Below, in pieces: positions 10,501 through 18,973 of a stretch of 64,000 nt of DNA; the stretch's first letter is position 1, and each line of letters begins with the position of its first letter. Source of the DNA: Sinorhizobium fredii NGR234 (lineage in GTDB: Bacteria > Pseudomonadota > Alphaproteobacteria > Rhizobiales > Rhizobiaceae); contig NC_012587.1 in the NCBI RefSeq assembly GCF_000018545.1, positions 2,294,001 through 2,358,000 of the forward strand, written 5' to 3'. The notes beneath the pieces were generated by a model. The model did not search any database. It was not told the DNA's origin and was given only the letters and a program-made list of their open reading frames with translations. The translations under genes and the position numbers were made by a program.

Positions 10501-13500
10501 AGATTCCATTCCAGCTCATCGCGCCCGACGATCCAGCATCGGCCAAATCAAAAATCTCGGACTGGCTGAACACCGACGGACGTGTCGCCGATCTCAAGAA
10601 GGCGGGCATTTGGATCAACATTTCCGAACGCATTGCGCTCTTCGTCGATTACGCCCGGTCTGCAGAACACTCCGCTCAACAGGAAAGCCAGCGTCTCCGG
10701 CAATACGAGACGGATTTCAAGGATGGCCGAATAAATATCCTAAACTGCTCTACGACGATGGAAATGGGCGTGGACATCGGCTCTGTTTCCACGGTGATGA
10801 TGACAAACGTTCCGCCGTCTATCGCGAACTATCGCCAGAGAGTAGGTCGCGCAGGGCGGCGTAGGCAGCCGTTCTCCATGGCATTCACGTTCTGCCGGGA
10901 CCGCCCGCTGGATCGCGAAGCCTTTGGAAATCCCTTGGCATATCTCGATCGAGCAATGTCACCTCCCAAGGTCGCCTTGAACAGTCGGCCAATCGTCCAG
11001 CGACACGTCAACGCATATCTTCTCCGCCAATACATGCTGGCCAGGGGCGGAGACACTCTCAAGCTGACAATCGGCTCGCTGATGGGATGCCCGATCAAAC
11101 TGCTGGAAGGTCGGGTCGAAAATGCCCCTGTATCGCAATTCCTGCAATGGCTCGAAGACCCAAGCACCATCCGTGCGACGACCGCGGACTTGAAGACGCT
11201 AGTGGCTCGGTCCGTGCTGGAGCAGGACAGCACGCTGGTCGAGGATTGCCGGAAGGCAATGCAGGAGGTTGAGGAGGTTTTTGTCCACGAATGGGAAGGC
11301 CTTCGTCAACTTGCACGCGACGAAGGCGAGAACATGAAAGAAGCAGGCCGAGCTCGCATGTCGCTCGAACTCCAGAGGCTTTGCGGCGAATTCCTCCTCA
11401 GCGCTCTCGCTGACAGAGGTTTCCTACCGGGACACGGATTCCCCACAAACGTTGTCACGTTCATCCCTCACAGGTCGAAGAAGCCAAAGCAAGATGAACC
11501 GTCGATGGACGGTCGCAGACACGCGAGGCTGTCCGGCCCCCAACGATCCCTAGACCTGGCGATCCGCGACTATGCCCCCGGTTCGGAAGTCGTCCTCGAC
11601 GGCCTCGTGCACCGCTCGGCCGGCGTTCTACTCAACTGGAAAAGACCTGCGACCGAAGAAAAGGTCAGAGAGGTCCAAAGCATTCGCCGGCACTGGTGCT
11701 GCTCGCAATGCGGAGCTGCCGAGACCACTCTTCAGGATGTGCGTGTCTGCCGCGAATGTGGTGCGCAGGTACTCAGCGTCGAATACCTGCGGCCCAGCGG
11801 ATTTGCTGTCGACTTCTGGAAGAAGGAACATGCAGATACCGATCGGATCACATACGTTGCGCCGGAGGAACCCGTCGTATCGATCGCAGAGGAGCCGTGG
11901 ATCGCGCTCCCTATCCCATCTTTGGGGCGCTTCCGCGGGAGCGGCGAAGGCACCGTGTACTACTCGAATGCCGGGCCGACCAGGAATGGTTACGCGGTCT
12001 GTTTGCACTGCGGTCGCGCCGAACCCGAGCTCGATCCCGCTGGTAATTCCGACGAGGCCCGTTCGTTCTCGCCTCTGGATGGACACCGCCCGCTGAGACG
12101 GAAAGCAGCCGACGGCGACATCATCTGCGAAGGCGTCGAGAAGAAGTGGAAAATCAAACGGAATCTCGCCCTCGGTTACGAGATCACGACTGACGTCTTC
12201 GAGTTGCAACCTTCAACTCGAATTTCCAAAGCGGCGGCGACCGCATTGGTTATCGCCATGCGTGAAGCTCTTGCGCGCTCGCTAGGCGTAGAGGCAGACG
12301 AAATGGGTTATTCCGTTCATCGCTCCAAGAACGAACTTGGTGGTGACTGCAATTCTCTGCTCGTCTTTGACAAGAACGCAGGCGGCGCTGGGTTCTCGAT
12401 TGCGATGGGCTACAACATCGCGAAGGTACTCAAGGATGCGGAGGAAATCCTGGATTGCAGCAGTCCAGGGTGTGTTGACGGCTGCGCAGCCTGCGTTCTT
12501 ACCTCGGACGCTCCGTTCGAGGACGGAGAATTGGACAGGACTTCAGCCCTCGCCTTCGTTCGCGGCCATCTGAGCTTTGGTGCTGCGGTGGAAGTCAGAG
12601 ACCGTTTCTCTGATGACACGGTTCTCTCGATCGCGATTACCGACGAAGTCGATCGCGAGCTTAAACGTCGCAATAATCCGCTTTTGAGAATCTACATACC
12701 CGAGGATGCCGATCTCGGACAGATACCTTCGTGGTCGGTTATGCAAGACCTGAGCACCTGGTCATACCGTGGATATCGTCTCGCCGTCGTGGTGCCACCC
12801 AAGACAGTCGCACGATCAGATCAGGCATCGAAGCTCGTTCTTCAGACGCTGGGACACAGACTATCCGTGGACGACAGGTTCGCGATCCATATCGGCGAGG
12901 CACCGATATGCTCAAACGGCGCGAGTGTTCTAGCGACCGTAAGCGGGAATGGCCACACCATGGCTTGGGCGACACATAGCGCTTCATCTCGCTATCCTGG
13001 CATCGCCTGGGGACAGCCGGCAGAAGGCTCCATCTTCAGGGGGACCATCCAAGACACCGCGTCCACAAACCCGATTTCACCTTCGGAGCTTCTCCCGCAA
13101 TCGACTGCGAAGGTGCTTCTTATCGAAAAGAATCTGGATCGTTCGATGAGCCTCTTCGGAACAGGCATGGCAGGGCTCATCCGAACCAATCTAGCGAACC
13201 TCGGATTTGAAGCGGACGCCGCGATATCACGAATTGAATATAAGGACCCGTATGTGCGGTCGCCGTTGGTGTCAAAACTGCTTATCGACACGGCAGCGGC
13301 ATTGTTCAAGTCCTCGACGTCGCCCGTCTTAAAAATCACGACCGCGCCGCCGAAAGCGCCGGTTTCGCCTCCAAAGCATATTTCGAACGACTGGCCCGAC
13401 GGCCACTTGGTTTCCTCGGTGCAAGCAGAATATGGTCGTCTGAAGAACATTGACGTCCAGGTCAGCCTCGGCGACTGCGGCCATGGTCGATTTATGGAGT

Positions 13501-13700
13501 TGTCGTTTACCGATGGGCGCGCGGCCACTGTGATTTTCGACCAGGGCTTCGGCGCTTGGACTCCAACAGTCCGGGACAGCCGCACATTGCATGACTTCAC
13601 GCAGACGCCGTACGCACAAGCGTCGTCGATGCAGAAATCCAATCCAATGCTAGCGAGAAAGGGAGTGTGGCCGACATATGTCGTGCTAAGAGCTGGATAA
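7572..13700 (+). CDS. druE: Druantia superfamily-2 helicase DruE with DUF1998 C-terminus
   Basis: A 2042-residue ATP-dependent helicase, the hallmark protein of all Druantia types. Visible motifs: Walker A GTGSGKT at residues 124-130, DEAH (LDEAHS) at 258-261, TSATIG near 294, and helicase motif VI QRVGRAGRRR near 1087-1095, preceded by MEMGVDIGSVSTV. Zinc-finger-like cysteine pairs occur near 433-475 (CVNPDC, CDTCG, CTECG), near 590 (CPCCG) and near 1375-1400 (CSQCG, CRECG). The C-terminal DUF1998-type cluster CSSPGC-VDGC-AAC lies near 1629-1641. An acidic spacer (EGDEDDDEEDGD) sits near residue 515. The protein is full length, is translationally coupled to druH and is followed by a strong hairpin. 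It is expected to act on invading DNA, though the substrate is not established. Confidence 0.93.
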   Translation: MKPFETLADIRRRSVDAVVAQLGTNNEALNQQLRSMLGSERTGDGSLIQDPVIEGAHPFITAAESMAEVPPDVLRPQLVSILDGLDEEDEYRFPKSRKPFRHQLQAWTKLAQPGTPQSVLVTSGTGSGKTECFLFPILSDLIRQTEGNSATLEGVQAIMLYPLNALIESQRARLSAWTSPLKGRVRYCLYNGDLPQPALPESERKASPERQIDRHQLRSSPAPILVTNITMLEYMLARAEDQPIIEKSNGKLRWIVLDEAHSLVGAAAAETALLIRRVLLAFNTAPENVHFVATSATIGDDRDTDDKLRQFLAEVAGIPDDQVHVIKGDRTLPHRPNAKADMQIDPSAATPAELYDYFGGKEQVWEFIKTLKEKPQPLTALAKVARSVGIETEDFMSLLAAAEKSDPETGEPERLAPMRVHSFERAIPGIWGCVNPDCVAAPSGWPFGKLFPSKFENCDTCGAPVVELISCTECGEPMLEAEEDRSDGKLRPSRRGLERDEFQYEAERDGELDAEGDEDDDEEDGDASLAHKYMAKQTILFAATPSKSSRLISLSTKDWSVLAGPTTDSVNLRYEEKSVAEGVCPCCGVNALRGIDNLLRPVRFGAPFMVTAAAPILLEAVDPKPNSERTLPSSGRGLISFTDSRQGTARMSAKFQAESERNFVRSFIYHAVQGALAADEDTPEVANVRTVIAQIEPLVGTNPGLQLVLDGQREQLAKLTSESVIGVNWNALIDRLARRPEVEFWMKEVWEPRDPDRFGDAHKLAEFLLLRELFRRPRRANSLETLALACLKFPSVERIASMPPAFTRRGKTINDWRYFLTAIINHFIRAKSAVDVDRRTMRWIAPQIKLRPLLGPGRSSGGDKRYVIWPKVPRNLSSLSTPQTLLIMGLKLDIADPSDRDDMQDCLQMAWDQLQQVLNADRDNPALDFSKSVVAPVTDGFRCPITRKAIEIAPFGLTPYVRINSAVSNATPLRMPEIPFQLIAPDDPASAKSKISDWLNTDGRVADLKKAGIWINISERIALFVDYARSAEHSAQQESQRLRQYETDFKDGRINILNCSTTMEMGVDIGSVSTVMMTNVPPSIANYRQRVGRAGRRRQPFSMAFTFCRDRPLDREAFGNPLAYLDRAMSPPKVALNSRPIVQRHVNAYLLRQYMLARGGDTLKLTIGSLMGCPIKLLEGRVENAPVSQFLQWLEDPSTIRATTADLKTLVARSVLEQDSTLVEDCRKAMQEVEEVFVHEWEGLRQLARDEGENMKEAGRARMSLELQRLCGEFLLSALADRGFLPGHGFPTNVVTFIPHRSKKPKQDEPSMDGRRHARLSGPQRSLDLAIRDYAPGSEVVLDGLVHRSAGVLLNWKRPATEEKVREVQSIRRHWCCSQCGAAETTLQDVRVCRECGAQVLSVEYLRPSGFAVDFWKKEHADTDRITYVAPEEPVVSIAEEPWIALPIPSLGRFRGSGEGTVYYSNAGPTRNGYAVCLHCGRAEPELDPAGNSDEARSFSPLDGHRPLRRKAADGDIICEGVEKKWKIKRNLALGYEITTDVFELQPSTRISKAAATALVIAMREALARSLGVEADEMGYSVHRSKNELGGDCNSLLVFDKNAGGAGFSIAMGYNIAKVLKDAEEILDCSSPGCVDGCAACVLTSDAPFEDGELDRTSALAFVRGHLSFGAAVEVRDRFSDDTVLSIAITDEVDRELKRRNNPLLRIYIPEDADLGQIPSWSVMQDLSTWSYRGYRLAVVVPPKTVARSDQASKLVLQTLGHRLSVDDRFAIHIGEAPICSNGASVLATVSGNGHTMAWATHSASSRYPGIAWGQPAEGSIFRGTIQDTASTNPISPSELLPQSTAKVLLIEKNLDRSMSLFGTGMAGLIRTNLANLGFEADAAISRIEYKDPYVRSPLVSKLLIDTAAALFKSSTSPVLKITTAPPKAPVSPPKHISNDWPDGHLVSSVQAEYGRLKNIDVQVSLGDCGHGRFMELSFTDGRAATVIFDQGFGAWTPTVRDSRTLHDFTQTPYAQASSMQKSNPMLARKGVWPTYVVLRAG

Positions 13701-13719
13701 GCGCGTGGGTGTCCCTCTT

Positions 13720-13759
13720 GGTACTACCTTGGCGGACCGAAATCCGCCAAGGTAGTACC
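13720..13759. terminator. Strong bidirectional hairpin between druE and the CoiA-like gene
   Basis: A perfect 17-bp stem (GGTACTACCTTGGCGGA at 13720-13736 and its complement at 13743-13759) closes a 6-nt loop. It lies between two converging genes, as expected for a shared terminator. No long T run follows, so termination is inferred from stem strength and position. Confidence 0.7.
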
Positions 13760-13777
13760 TCTTGATTTCACGCTGGG

Positions 13778-14542
13778 TCAGAACCTCCACCGACGGGCAT
13801 CTTTCCTCGCGCGATATGCCTCGAAACCCGGCAACGCAGACCGACGAGACGGAGGCGGCTTGAGCCTGCCAAACCCGCGTATAGGCGTGCCGGAGAGGAA
13901 ATGGTCGATGACACTCTGTCTGTGAACGGGCGTCGCGATGACCCGACCGCGGGGGATGTAGGTCAGCCACCAAATCAATCCTGTGGAAGGCAGCCAAGGC
14001 GACGAAAAGTCCGCGTCACCGAAATCCAGAAACACGGGGTGACTGCCTCCCCTCCAGCGTCCGATGATCGCAGAGTCCTGATCCGAGAGAAGCCATGAGC
14101 GCGCCTTCGTCTCGGCCGATGGTGCATAGGTCAGCGCCTCCTGGAATGACGGCAGATCGCGTTTCAACCGATTGCCGTTCACAATCCACACCATGCGGCC
14201 ATAGAACGCCTCGCGAGCCGCCCGCTCCTCGGGGGTGATAGCTGAATACTGGAACTCAAGCACACTACCGCTCGCGGACTTGACATCGGCTATGTGGACA
14301 TCGCCGTTGGACGCGATATGCCTGATCTCCTGCCACTCCGCGGGAAACTGGTTCTTCCAGCCGCGATGCCATTCGGTTTCGGGTTCCCACCAGCGGTCAC
14401 AGGCGACGGTACTCTTATGTGCCCAGTGGTGCAGTCGTTTGAGACCGCACTTGGGGATCATGGGCGAGGAGCATCCGGGGCAATTCCCGCGAACGCCTGT
14501 CGTCGCCTCCAGACGGATTCCTTCTACGAGGGCATACTTCAT
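13778..14542 (-). CDS. CoiA-like nuclease-family protein
   Basis: A 254-residue protein with the CoiA/competence-nuclease layout. An N-terminal zinc-finger-like pair (GNCPGCSSPMIPKCG) precedes a HWAH motif (LHHWAH), and then comes a PD-(D/E)XK-like core with HIADVKSASGSVLEFQYS, where D, E and Q fill the nuclease positions. It keeps the finger-HWAH start of the family. The start at 14542 is chosen because GGAG lies 6 nt upstream; longer starts have no ribosome site. It converges on druE across a hairpin, so it is a separate transcription unit. A second, broken, CoiA-like gene lies at 29491-36921. A DNA-processing or defence role is inferred. Confidence 0.75.
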   Translation of the reverse strand: MKYALVEGIRLEATTGVRGNCPGCSSPMIPKCGLKRLHHWAHKSTVACDRWWEPETEWHRGWKNQFPAEWQEIRHIASNGDVHIADVKSASGSVLEFQYSAITPEERAAREAFYGRMVWIVNGNRLKRDLPSFQEALTYAPSAETKARSWLLSDQDSAIIGRWRGGSHPVFLDFGDADFSSPWLPSTGLIWWLTYIPRGRVIATPVHRQSVIDHFLSGTPIRGFGRLKPPPSRRSALPGFEAYRARKDARRWRF

Positions 14543-14748
14543 TGTCATCTCCAAACAGCCATGAGCCGCGCCAAAAACGACGCTTGCTCGGTTCACAAGG
14601 GAAAATGGCGGGCGGCTTGGATACCGCTTGGAGGTTCTTCGGGCAGGTTTGGCTGCCTCATCTTCGTAGTCGTCCGGTCCGCCTGACGACTAAGCGAAGA
14701 CTAGAGGCCTGCCCCCAATAATGCAATGCCGGACCGCTGCGGACATTT

Positions 14749-14791
14749 ACCGATCGGTACTGCTTCCTAGCGTGGAATGGCACCGATCGGT
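14749..14791. repeat. Pair of identical 10-bp palindromes (ACCGATCGGT)
   Basis: ACCGATCGGT occurs at 14749-14758 and 14782-14791, 33 bp apart (start to start), just beyond the stop of the glutaredoxin-MauE gene. The sequence resembles operators of TetR-family repressors, but no TetR gene is in the window and no gene starts here on the plus strand. It may be a relic of a lost regulated promoter. Confidence 0.4.
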
Positions 14792-14807
14792 GTTGAGCGC
14801 CGGGAGA

Positions 14808-15596
14808 CTACATGGCGTGCCCGACAGGGATGCCGAGCGAAGCTGCAGCCATCCAGACCGCCATCGCGATCATCATCAGGTTTTCCGTCAGCGAGATGAA
14901 GCCGAGGGGGACGTTGCTCGCTCCGCCGACACAGGCGCACTTCAGCTCCCTCTTGTCGATGTAGACTGCCTTGAAGACGGATGCGGCTCCGACAGTGCCG
15001 ATGAAGAACGCCACCGGAACCGATAGCCAGTTCAGCGCGCCGGCTATCATCAGGACCCCGGCCAAGCCTTCGGCATAGGGGTAGATGTAGCTGTACGGAA
15101 CCCAGCGCTTCGCCAGCAAGTCATAGTTCAGGAACATCGTTGCGAAACTCTCGACGTTCTGGAGCTTCAGCAGGGCAAGGACGACCATCGAGAAGGCGAT
15201 GAACCATTCAGCCGCCCGCAGTGTGAACGGGCTGCCTTCGGCCACGTAGCTGGCGGCCATTGCCATCAAGGCGGTCAAAGCAAACAGGACGATCACAGGG
15301 CGGTAGCTGGTGGCCTTGGTGTCCGCGACGGGTTTCCCAAGGAACCTGCGAAGGTCGTCGTACCCTCCGACCCTTTGTTCTCCGATGAAAACCTGCGGTG
15401 TCGTCGCCACTCCGTGCTGTGCCTTGAAGGCGTCCGTCTCTTCGCGCGTCGTCAGGTGGCGGTCGTCGACTTCATAGCCCGAACGCTTCAGCAAGTCCTT
15501 CGCCTTCAGTCCGTACGGGCAGGTATGCTCCGCCATCACCATGCGATACAGCACGGCCTTCTTGGAAAGATTTCCGGGGTTTGTCCTGTCCAACAT
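14808..15596 (-). CDS. Glutaredoxin-MauE/DoxX-type membrane fusion protein
   Basis: A 262-residue protein. Residues about 5-85 form a glutaredoxin fold (HTCPYGLKAKDLLKRSGYEVD, then VATTPQVFIGEQRVGGYDDLRRFL). The active site is a single cysteine (CPYG) rather than CxxC. The rest holds at least four hydrophobic segments (PVIVLFALTALMAMAASYVA; WFIAFSMVVLALLKLQNV; GLAGVLMIAGALNWLSVPVAFFIGTVGAASVF; ENLMMIAMAVWMAAASLG) with a conserved LKCACVGG motif, as in MauE/DoxX-like redox-associated membrane proteins. Likely job: thiol-linked redox at the inner membrane. The ATG at 15596 has AGGAG 7 nt upstream. It is transcribed from a MerR-type promoter shared divergently with merR. Confidence 0.82.
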   Translation of the reverse strand: MLDRTNPGNLSKKAVLYRMVMAEHTCPYGLKAKDLLKRSGYEVDDRHLTTREETDAFKAQHGVATTPQVFIGEQRVGGYDDLRRFLGKPVADTKATSYRPVIVLFALTALMAMAASYVAEGSPFTLRAAEWFIAFSMVVLALLKLQNVESFATMFLNYDLLAKRWVPYSYIYPYAEGLAGVLMIAGALNWLSVPVAFFIGTVGAASVFKAVYIDKRELKCACVGGASNVPLGFISLTENLMMIAMAVWMAAASLGIPVGHAM

Positions 15597-15632
15597 TTCA
15601 CGGCTCCTCACTCTTGTGAAACAGTTGGCACG

Positions 15633-15664
15633 ACAATACGTTCCGTACCATGGTACGGAGTCAA
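15633..15664 (-). promoter_or_regulatory. MerR-type promoter and operator for the glutaredoxin-MauE gene
   Basis: On the minus strand -35 TTGACT (15664-15659) and -10 TATTGT (15638-15633) are separated by 20 bp, longer than the normal 17. The spacer contains the perfect 16-bp palindrome CCGTACCATGGTACGG (15643-15658). This is the standard MerR-family arrangement in which the regulator untwists an over-long spacer on sensing its signal. Confidence 0.85.
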
Positions 15665-15670
15665 TAAGCC

Positions 15671-16054
15671 ATGGAAATGACGATCGGAAAATTTGCGGCA
15701 GCCGGACAGGTGGGTGTGGAGACGATCCGCTACTATCAACGGCGGGGGTTGCTGGCCACGCCGCGACGTTCTGAGGGAGTGCGCCACTACGGCGACGGAG
15801 ACGTGCGCCGGCTGCTGTTCATAAGGCAGGCCCAGGCGGCGGGTTTCACCCTTGAAGAGATCAAGGAACTGCTCGATTTGGATTCCGGCGAGGACAGAGA
15901 ACGAGCCCGCCATCTTGCCAAGAACCGAATCAATGCCCTGGACACCAGGATCGCCGAGCTTCAGCGCGCGCGGGAGGCATTGCAGCGCCTCGTCGGGGAA
16001 TGCGCGACGGGCAAGTCAGGTCCTTGTCCGATCCTGGAATCCTTCGAATTGTAA
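15671..16054 (+). CDS. MerR-family transcriptional regulator
   Basis: A 127-residue regulator: winged HTH at the N-terminus (TIGKFAAAGQVGVETIRYYQRRGLL), HYGDGDVRRLLFIRQAQAAGFTLEEI as wing and linker, then a dimerisation coiled coil and a short C-terminal sensor loop with two cysteines (ECATGKSGPCPI). The mercury-type MerR first cysteine, normally after the LLxLDxG segment, is absent here (LLDLDSGEDRERA), so Hg(II) sensing is doubtful. Sensing of another thiophilic signal or oxidative stress fits the divergent glutaredoxin-MauE target. The palindrome over its own start region implies autoregulation. Confidence 0.88.
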   Translation: MEMTIGKFAAAGQVGVETIRYYQRRGLLATPRRSEGVRHYGDGDVRRLLFIRQAQAAGFTLEEIKELLDLDSGEDRERARHLAKNRINALDTRIAELQRAREALQRLVGECATGKSGPCPILESFEL

Positions 16055-16106
16055 ATGCCACCTCGATGACCAGGATGGGCGAGATCATGACAAAAGGAAA
16101 CGATAC

Positions 16107-16847
16107 GTGATTGATGACGGCTTGGAGGCGCTGAGGGCGGAAATCGGACTTAGAGAAATAGCCTCGCTGGTGGAGCGGACGGCAAGGTGGGTTGCCCCGG
16201 AGACATTTCGATATTTGCCAGTGTGGTACCCGGAACATGCGCGACGGAAGCTGTTCTACAATGCGAACTGGTCGGAACCGCGCATCAACACCAACCGGGT
16301 CAGCAAGACCAAGGTCCACAAATTCGAAGGGAACATCAACGCGAATGAAGCGCTGACTAGGGCGCTCGGTCTTCGCAAGAAGAACCGGCCGAATTGGTCG
16401 TGCTGCCATTTATGGGGTGTCGACGATGCCAAATATCAGAAGTCGAACGACGTGGTCGCGGATCACCGCTTTTACTCCTGCATCGCCAACATGGTCCTTT
16501 TGCCGACTCCGCTGAAGGCATTCACCGATACTATGCCCGAGATTAAAGCGATGCTGCGACTTTGTGCGCGCAACCTTTACGGTTGGCAATGCGATCACGA
16601 GACCCTGGAAGCCACCAATAAGGCCCTTGATGCATGGAGCGAATGGTCAGCGTGGCCCAACAGCTGGCCGAGGCAGGGCGAAGAGAAGCGCCCGCTTGGC
16701 ACCATACCATTTTCAGAAGAAATCAAGGCAGACGCAGATCGAAGGCTCGCGACGATCCGTCGCGACCTCGTAGAAGCGGGACAATTCTATCCTCGTGAGG
16801 AGGTCCGTAGCGCGCTCAATTATTGGCGGATTGCGGAGGCGGGGTAA
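16107..16847 (+). CDS. Hypothetical protein with possible HNH-like core
   Basis: A 246-residue protein read from a GTG at 16107. The frame is open further upstream but overlaps merR there, so the later start is preferred. I do not recognise the family. The centre has WSCCHLWGVDDA followed by DHRFYSCIANMVLLPTPLKAF, an arrangement of C/H residues and an NMVLLP strand-helix that recalls HNH endonucleases, but the pattern is loose. A later LYGWQCDHE is conserved-looking. It lies alone between merR and a convergent gene. Function unknown. Confidence 0.5.
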   Translation: MIDDGLEALRAEIGLREIASLVERTARWVAPETFRYLPVWYPEHARRKLFYNANWSEPRINTNRVSKTKVHKFEGNINANEALTRALGLRKKNRPNWSCCHLWGVDDAKYQKSNDVVADHRFYSCIANMVLLPTPLKAFTDTMPEIKAMLRLCARNLYGWQCDHETLEATNKALDAWSEWSAWPNSWPRQGEEKRPLGTIPFSEEIKADADRRLATIRRDLVEAGQFYPREEVRSALNYWRIAEAG

Positions 16848-16948
16848 CCACGACATCAAGGCAAGACGATCGCGTCACGTGCAGTGGCCTTCCGAACAAC
16901 AATGTCCTGCATGCTTCCCCACGATCGCATTGCTATGAACTTCTTGTC

Positions 16949-18117
16949 CTACTCGTTGACGAAGTAATACCCGTCCATCCGTTGCTCCCTGACGTCGCGA
17001 AACGGGTTGTTCAACGCCAGAAGAGCATCGAACTCGGGATCGCGCTCCCAGGGTTCGGCAATCAAGCACCAATCCAGATGCAGGAACTCACCATCCTTCG
17101 AAACGAGGACCCCGATACCCCGGCCGGCCTCGCTCATATATTTTGCGGCTGCCGTCAGGCTCTGGAGGCCTGTGCTCCTTGCCAGTTCCCCTTCAGGTCC
17201 TGTTGTCGGCCTCCCAGGAGGGAAAGGCGAAAACATGAAACTGCAATCCGTGGCCGGGAAATAGAACCTGTAGGGCCGTTCGAACCGCCCGCCCTTGGCG
17301 GCTTCGATCGACAAGTCCAGCCTTTGCTTGGCAGCTCTCCACGCCGACCTCGGAAGCTTTGCGAACTCGAGCAGGATGCGGGAGTAGTCAGCGCTATCGT
17401 CAGGCTTTTGAATGTGATCGGCGAGACGGTTCATGATCGGAGAAAGGTCGGACTGCTCGGCGTCGTCCACCAAGCGATCCAGCGCTTTATGTGATGATGG
17501 CGATGGAAGCGCTTCATCGGACAGGTAAGCCGCCAAGACATCAGCCTCAACAACCGCCACCTTCGCCTCGGTGAGCGCGAGAAGCGCCTTCTGGCGGTAT
17601 TCAAGGTAGCGGCGGATTTCCTCGGGAACCGCGAGCGTCTTGACGACTAGGCTGTAGTCGTTCCGCTCAAAAATGTGGATGAATCCCGCAGTCTCACTGT
17701 CGTGGTACTGAGTGCGTCGACATTCATCCGGCAACGAAGGGCCAGCGGCGTAAAGGATGATCTTTTCAATGTGGCGGAGATCACGGCCGCGAACGTGATA
17801 GCGTTTACCGCGTCCGTTCGCGATTGAAATTGCTTCGTGTTCTTTGAGGAACCGGAGGGAGTCCTTGATTTGACTGACGGCCTTCCGTCGGACCGCGTCC
17901 TTGAACCAGCGTTTTTCCGTCTCGGGATCGTCTGTCGGTTTCGCGCGCTCCTTCATCTGAATGACGAAGGCTGTTTCACCGAGCCACACGAAGCTGTCGG
18001 CGAGTTCCAGCTCCTGACCCGGTCGCGGCGAAACTGGTTCTGCGAGAACGTGAATTCTTCCCAGAAGGTGGAGCCATTCAGTTGAGCAGTGAATCCTCGA
18101 GGGTCATGAAGTGCCAT
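16949..18117 (-). pseudogene. Frameshifted gene for a putative PD-(D/E)XK-like protein
   Basis: Two overlapping frames join into one protein of about 389 residues if one T is restored to the run at 18031-18033. The first frame, from the ATG at 18117, reads MALHDPRGFTAQLNGSTFWE and FTFSQNQF. The second continues SPRPGQELELADSFVWLGE and AFVIQMKER. The E-x-x-D followed by VIQMKER pattern resembles a PD-(D/E)XK nuclease core (QxK). The C-terminal half is unrecognised. It lies 91 nt downstream of the metallophosphoesterase in the same direction and probably belongs to the SOS-boxed operon. It could be a genuine inactivation or a sequencing error in a homopolymer. Confidence 0.6.
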
Positions 18118-18208
18118 ACGCTGGAGATGGGGCGTCTGCCTGCATATAGGTTCATCAAACGAGTAGCTCAACTCTGCCGCGAGGTAGCACCCGCGATATC
18201 ACGATAAC

Positions 18209-18973
18209 CTAGATTTCGATGACGAGCTGCGGATCGAAGCCGATCCCCTCCCCGGGATAGCCGCGCGGATTGGCTAGCACTCTCGTCCCCCCGACCCGGT
18301 AATCAACCCTCTTGTGAACGTGACCATGCACCCACAACGCTGGCTGCCCATCGACGATCAGGTCCTCCAAATTGGTGGCGTAGCAGGCGGAGAGCGGATC
18401 GCCCCGGAACTCGGCTGGAATCGATCTGGGCGACGGGGCGTGATGGGTTAGGACGACCGTATACCAGGCCGTGGCGTTCTCCAGCGTGGATTTGAGAAAC
18501 GCCCTGGACTCGTGATGCTTTCGGTAAGCATGGATCGGCTTGAACTTCCGATAGGGAAGCTTGGAAAACTTGATCTTCTTGTAGTCGTTCATCCCGCTCT
18601 GGGCGGCCGCCATCGCCAGTTCGGGATCGCCCCCGTTGAGGCGGAAGTCGGTCCACAGGGTCGCCCCTACAAACCTGACGCCTCGGATGTCTACGGTCTC
18701 GTTTTCGAGCCAATGGATGTTGGGATAGCGGTCTCGCAGCGAGCGCGCATCGCGGATGCTCTCCTGCACGGAGCCTCCATAGTATTCATGGTTCCCTGCC
18801 GTGAACACGACAGGCATCGAGGAAGGGATGTTGGTCGCCAACCATTCGATGCTCCGGACGATGCCGCGTGTCAAAAGATCGCCCGCGCAAACCAGGACAT
18901 CGGCATCAGGAGGCGGCACAACGAAGGGTTGGCCGAATTCCAAATGCAAGTCGGAAATGATCCAGAGTTTCAC
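18209..18973 (-). CDS. Calcineurin-like metallophosphoesterase
   Basis: A 254-residue enzyme with every metal-binding block of the family: DLH (D8, H10), AGDLL (D32), GNHEYY (N61-H62-E63), LTHHAPS near 181 and GHVHKRVDY near 222. It hydrolyses phosphoester bonds with a two-metal centre; the substrate (nucleic acid, cyclic nucleotide or protein) cannot be told. It starts at a GTG whose first bases overlap the stop of a 38-aa ORF by 4 nt, so the two are translationally coupled. The upstream promoter carries a LexA motif, which makes DNA-damage induction likely. Confidence 0.88.
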   Translation of the reverse strand: MKLWIISDLHLEFGQPFVVPPPDADVLVCAGDLLTRGIVRSIEWLATNIPSSMPVVFTAGNHEYYGGSVQESIRDARSLRDRYPNIHWLENETVDIRGVRFVGATLWTDFRLNGGDPELAMAAAQSGMNDYKKIKFSKLPYRKFKPIHAYRKHHESRAFLKSTLENATAWYTVVLTHHAPSPRSIPAEFRGDPLSACYATNLEDLIVDGQPALWVHGHVHKRVDYRVGGTRVLANPRGYPGEGIGFDPQLVIEI

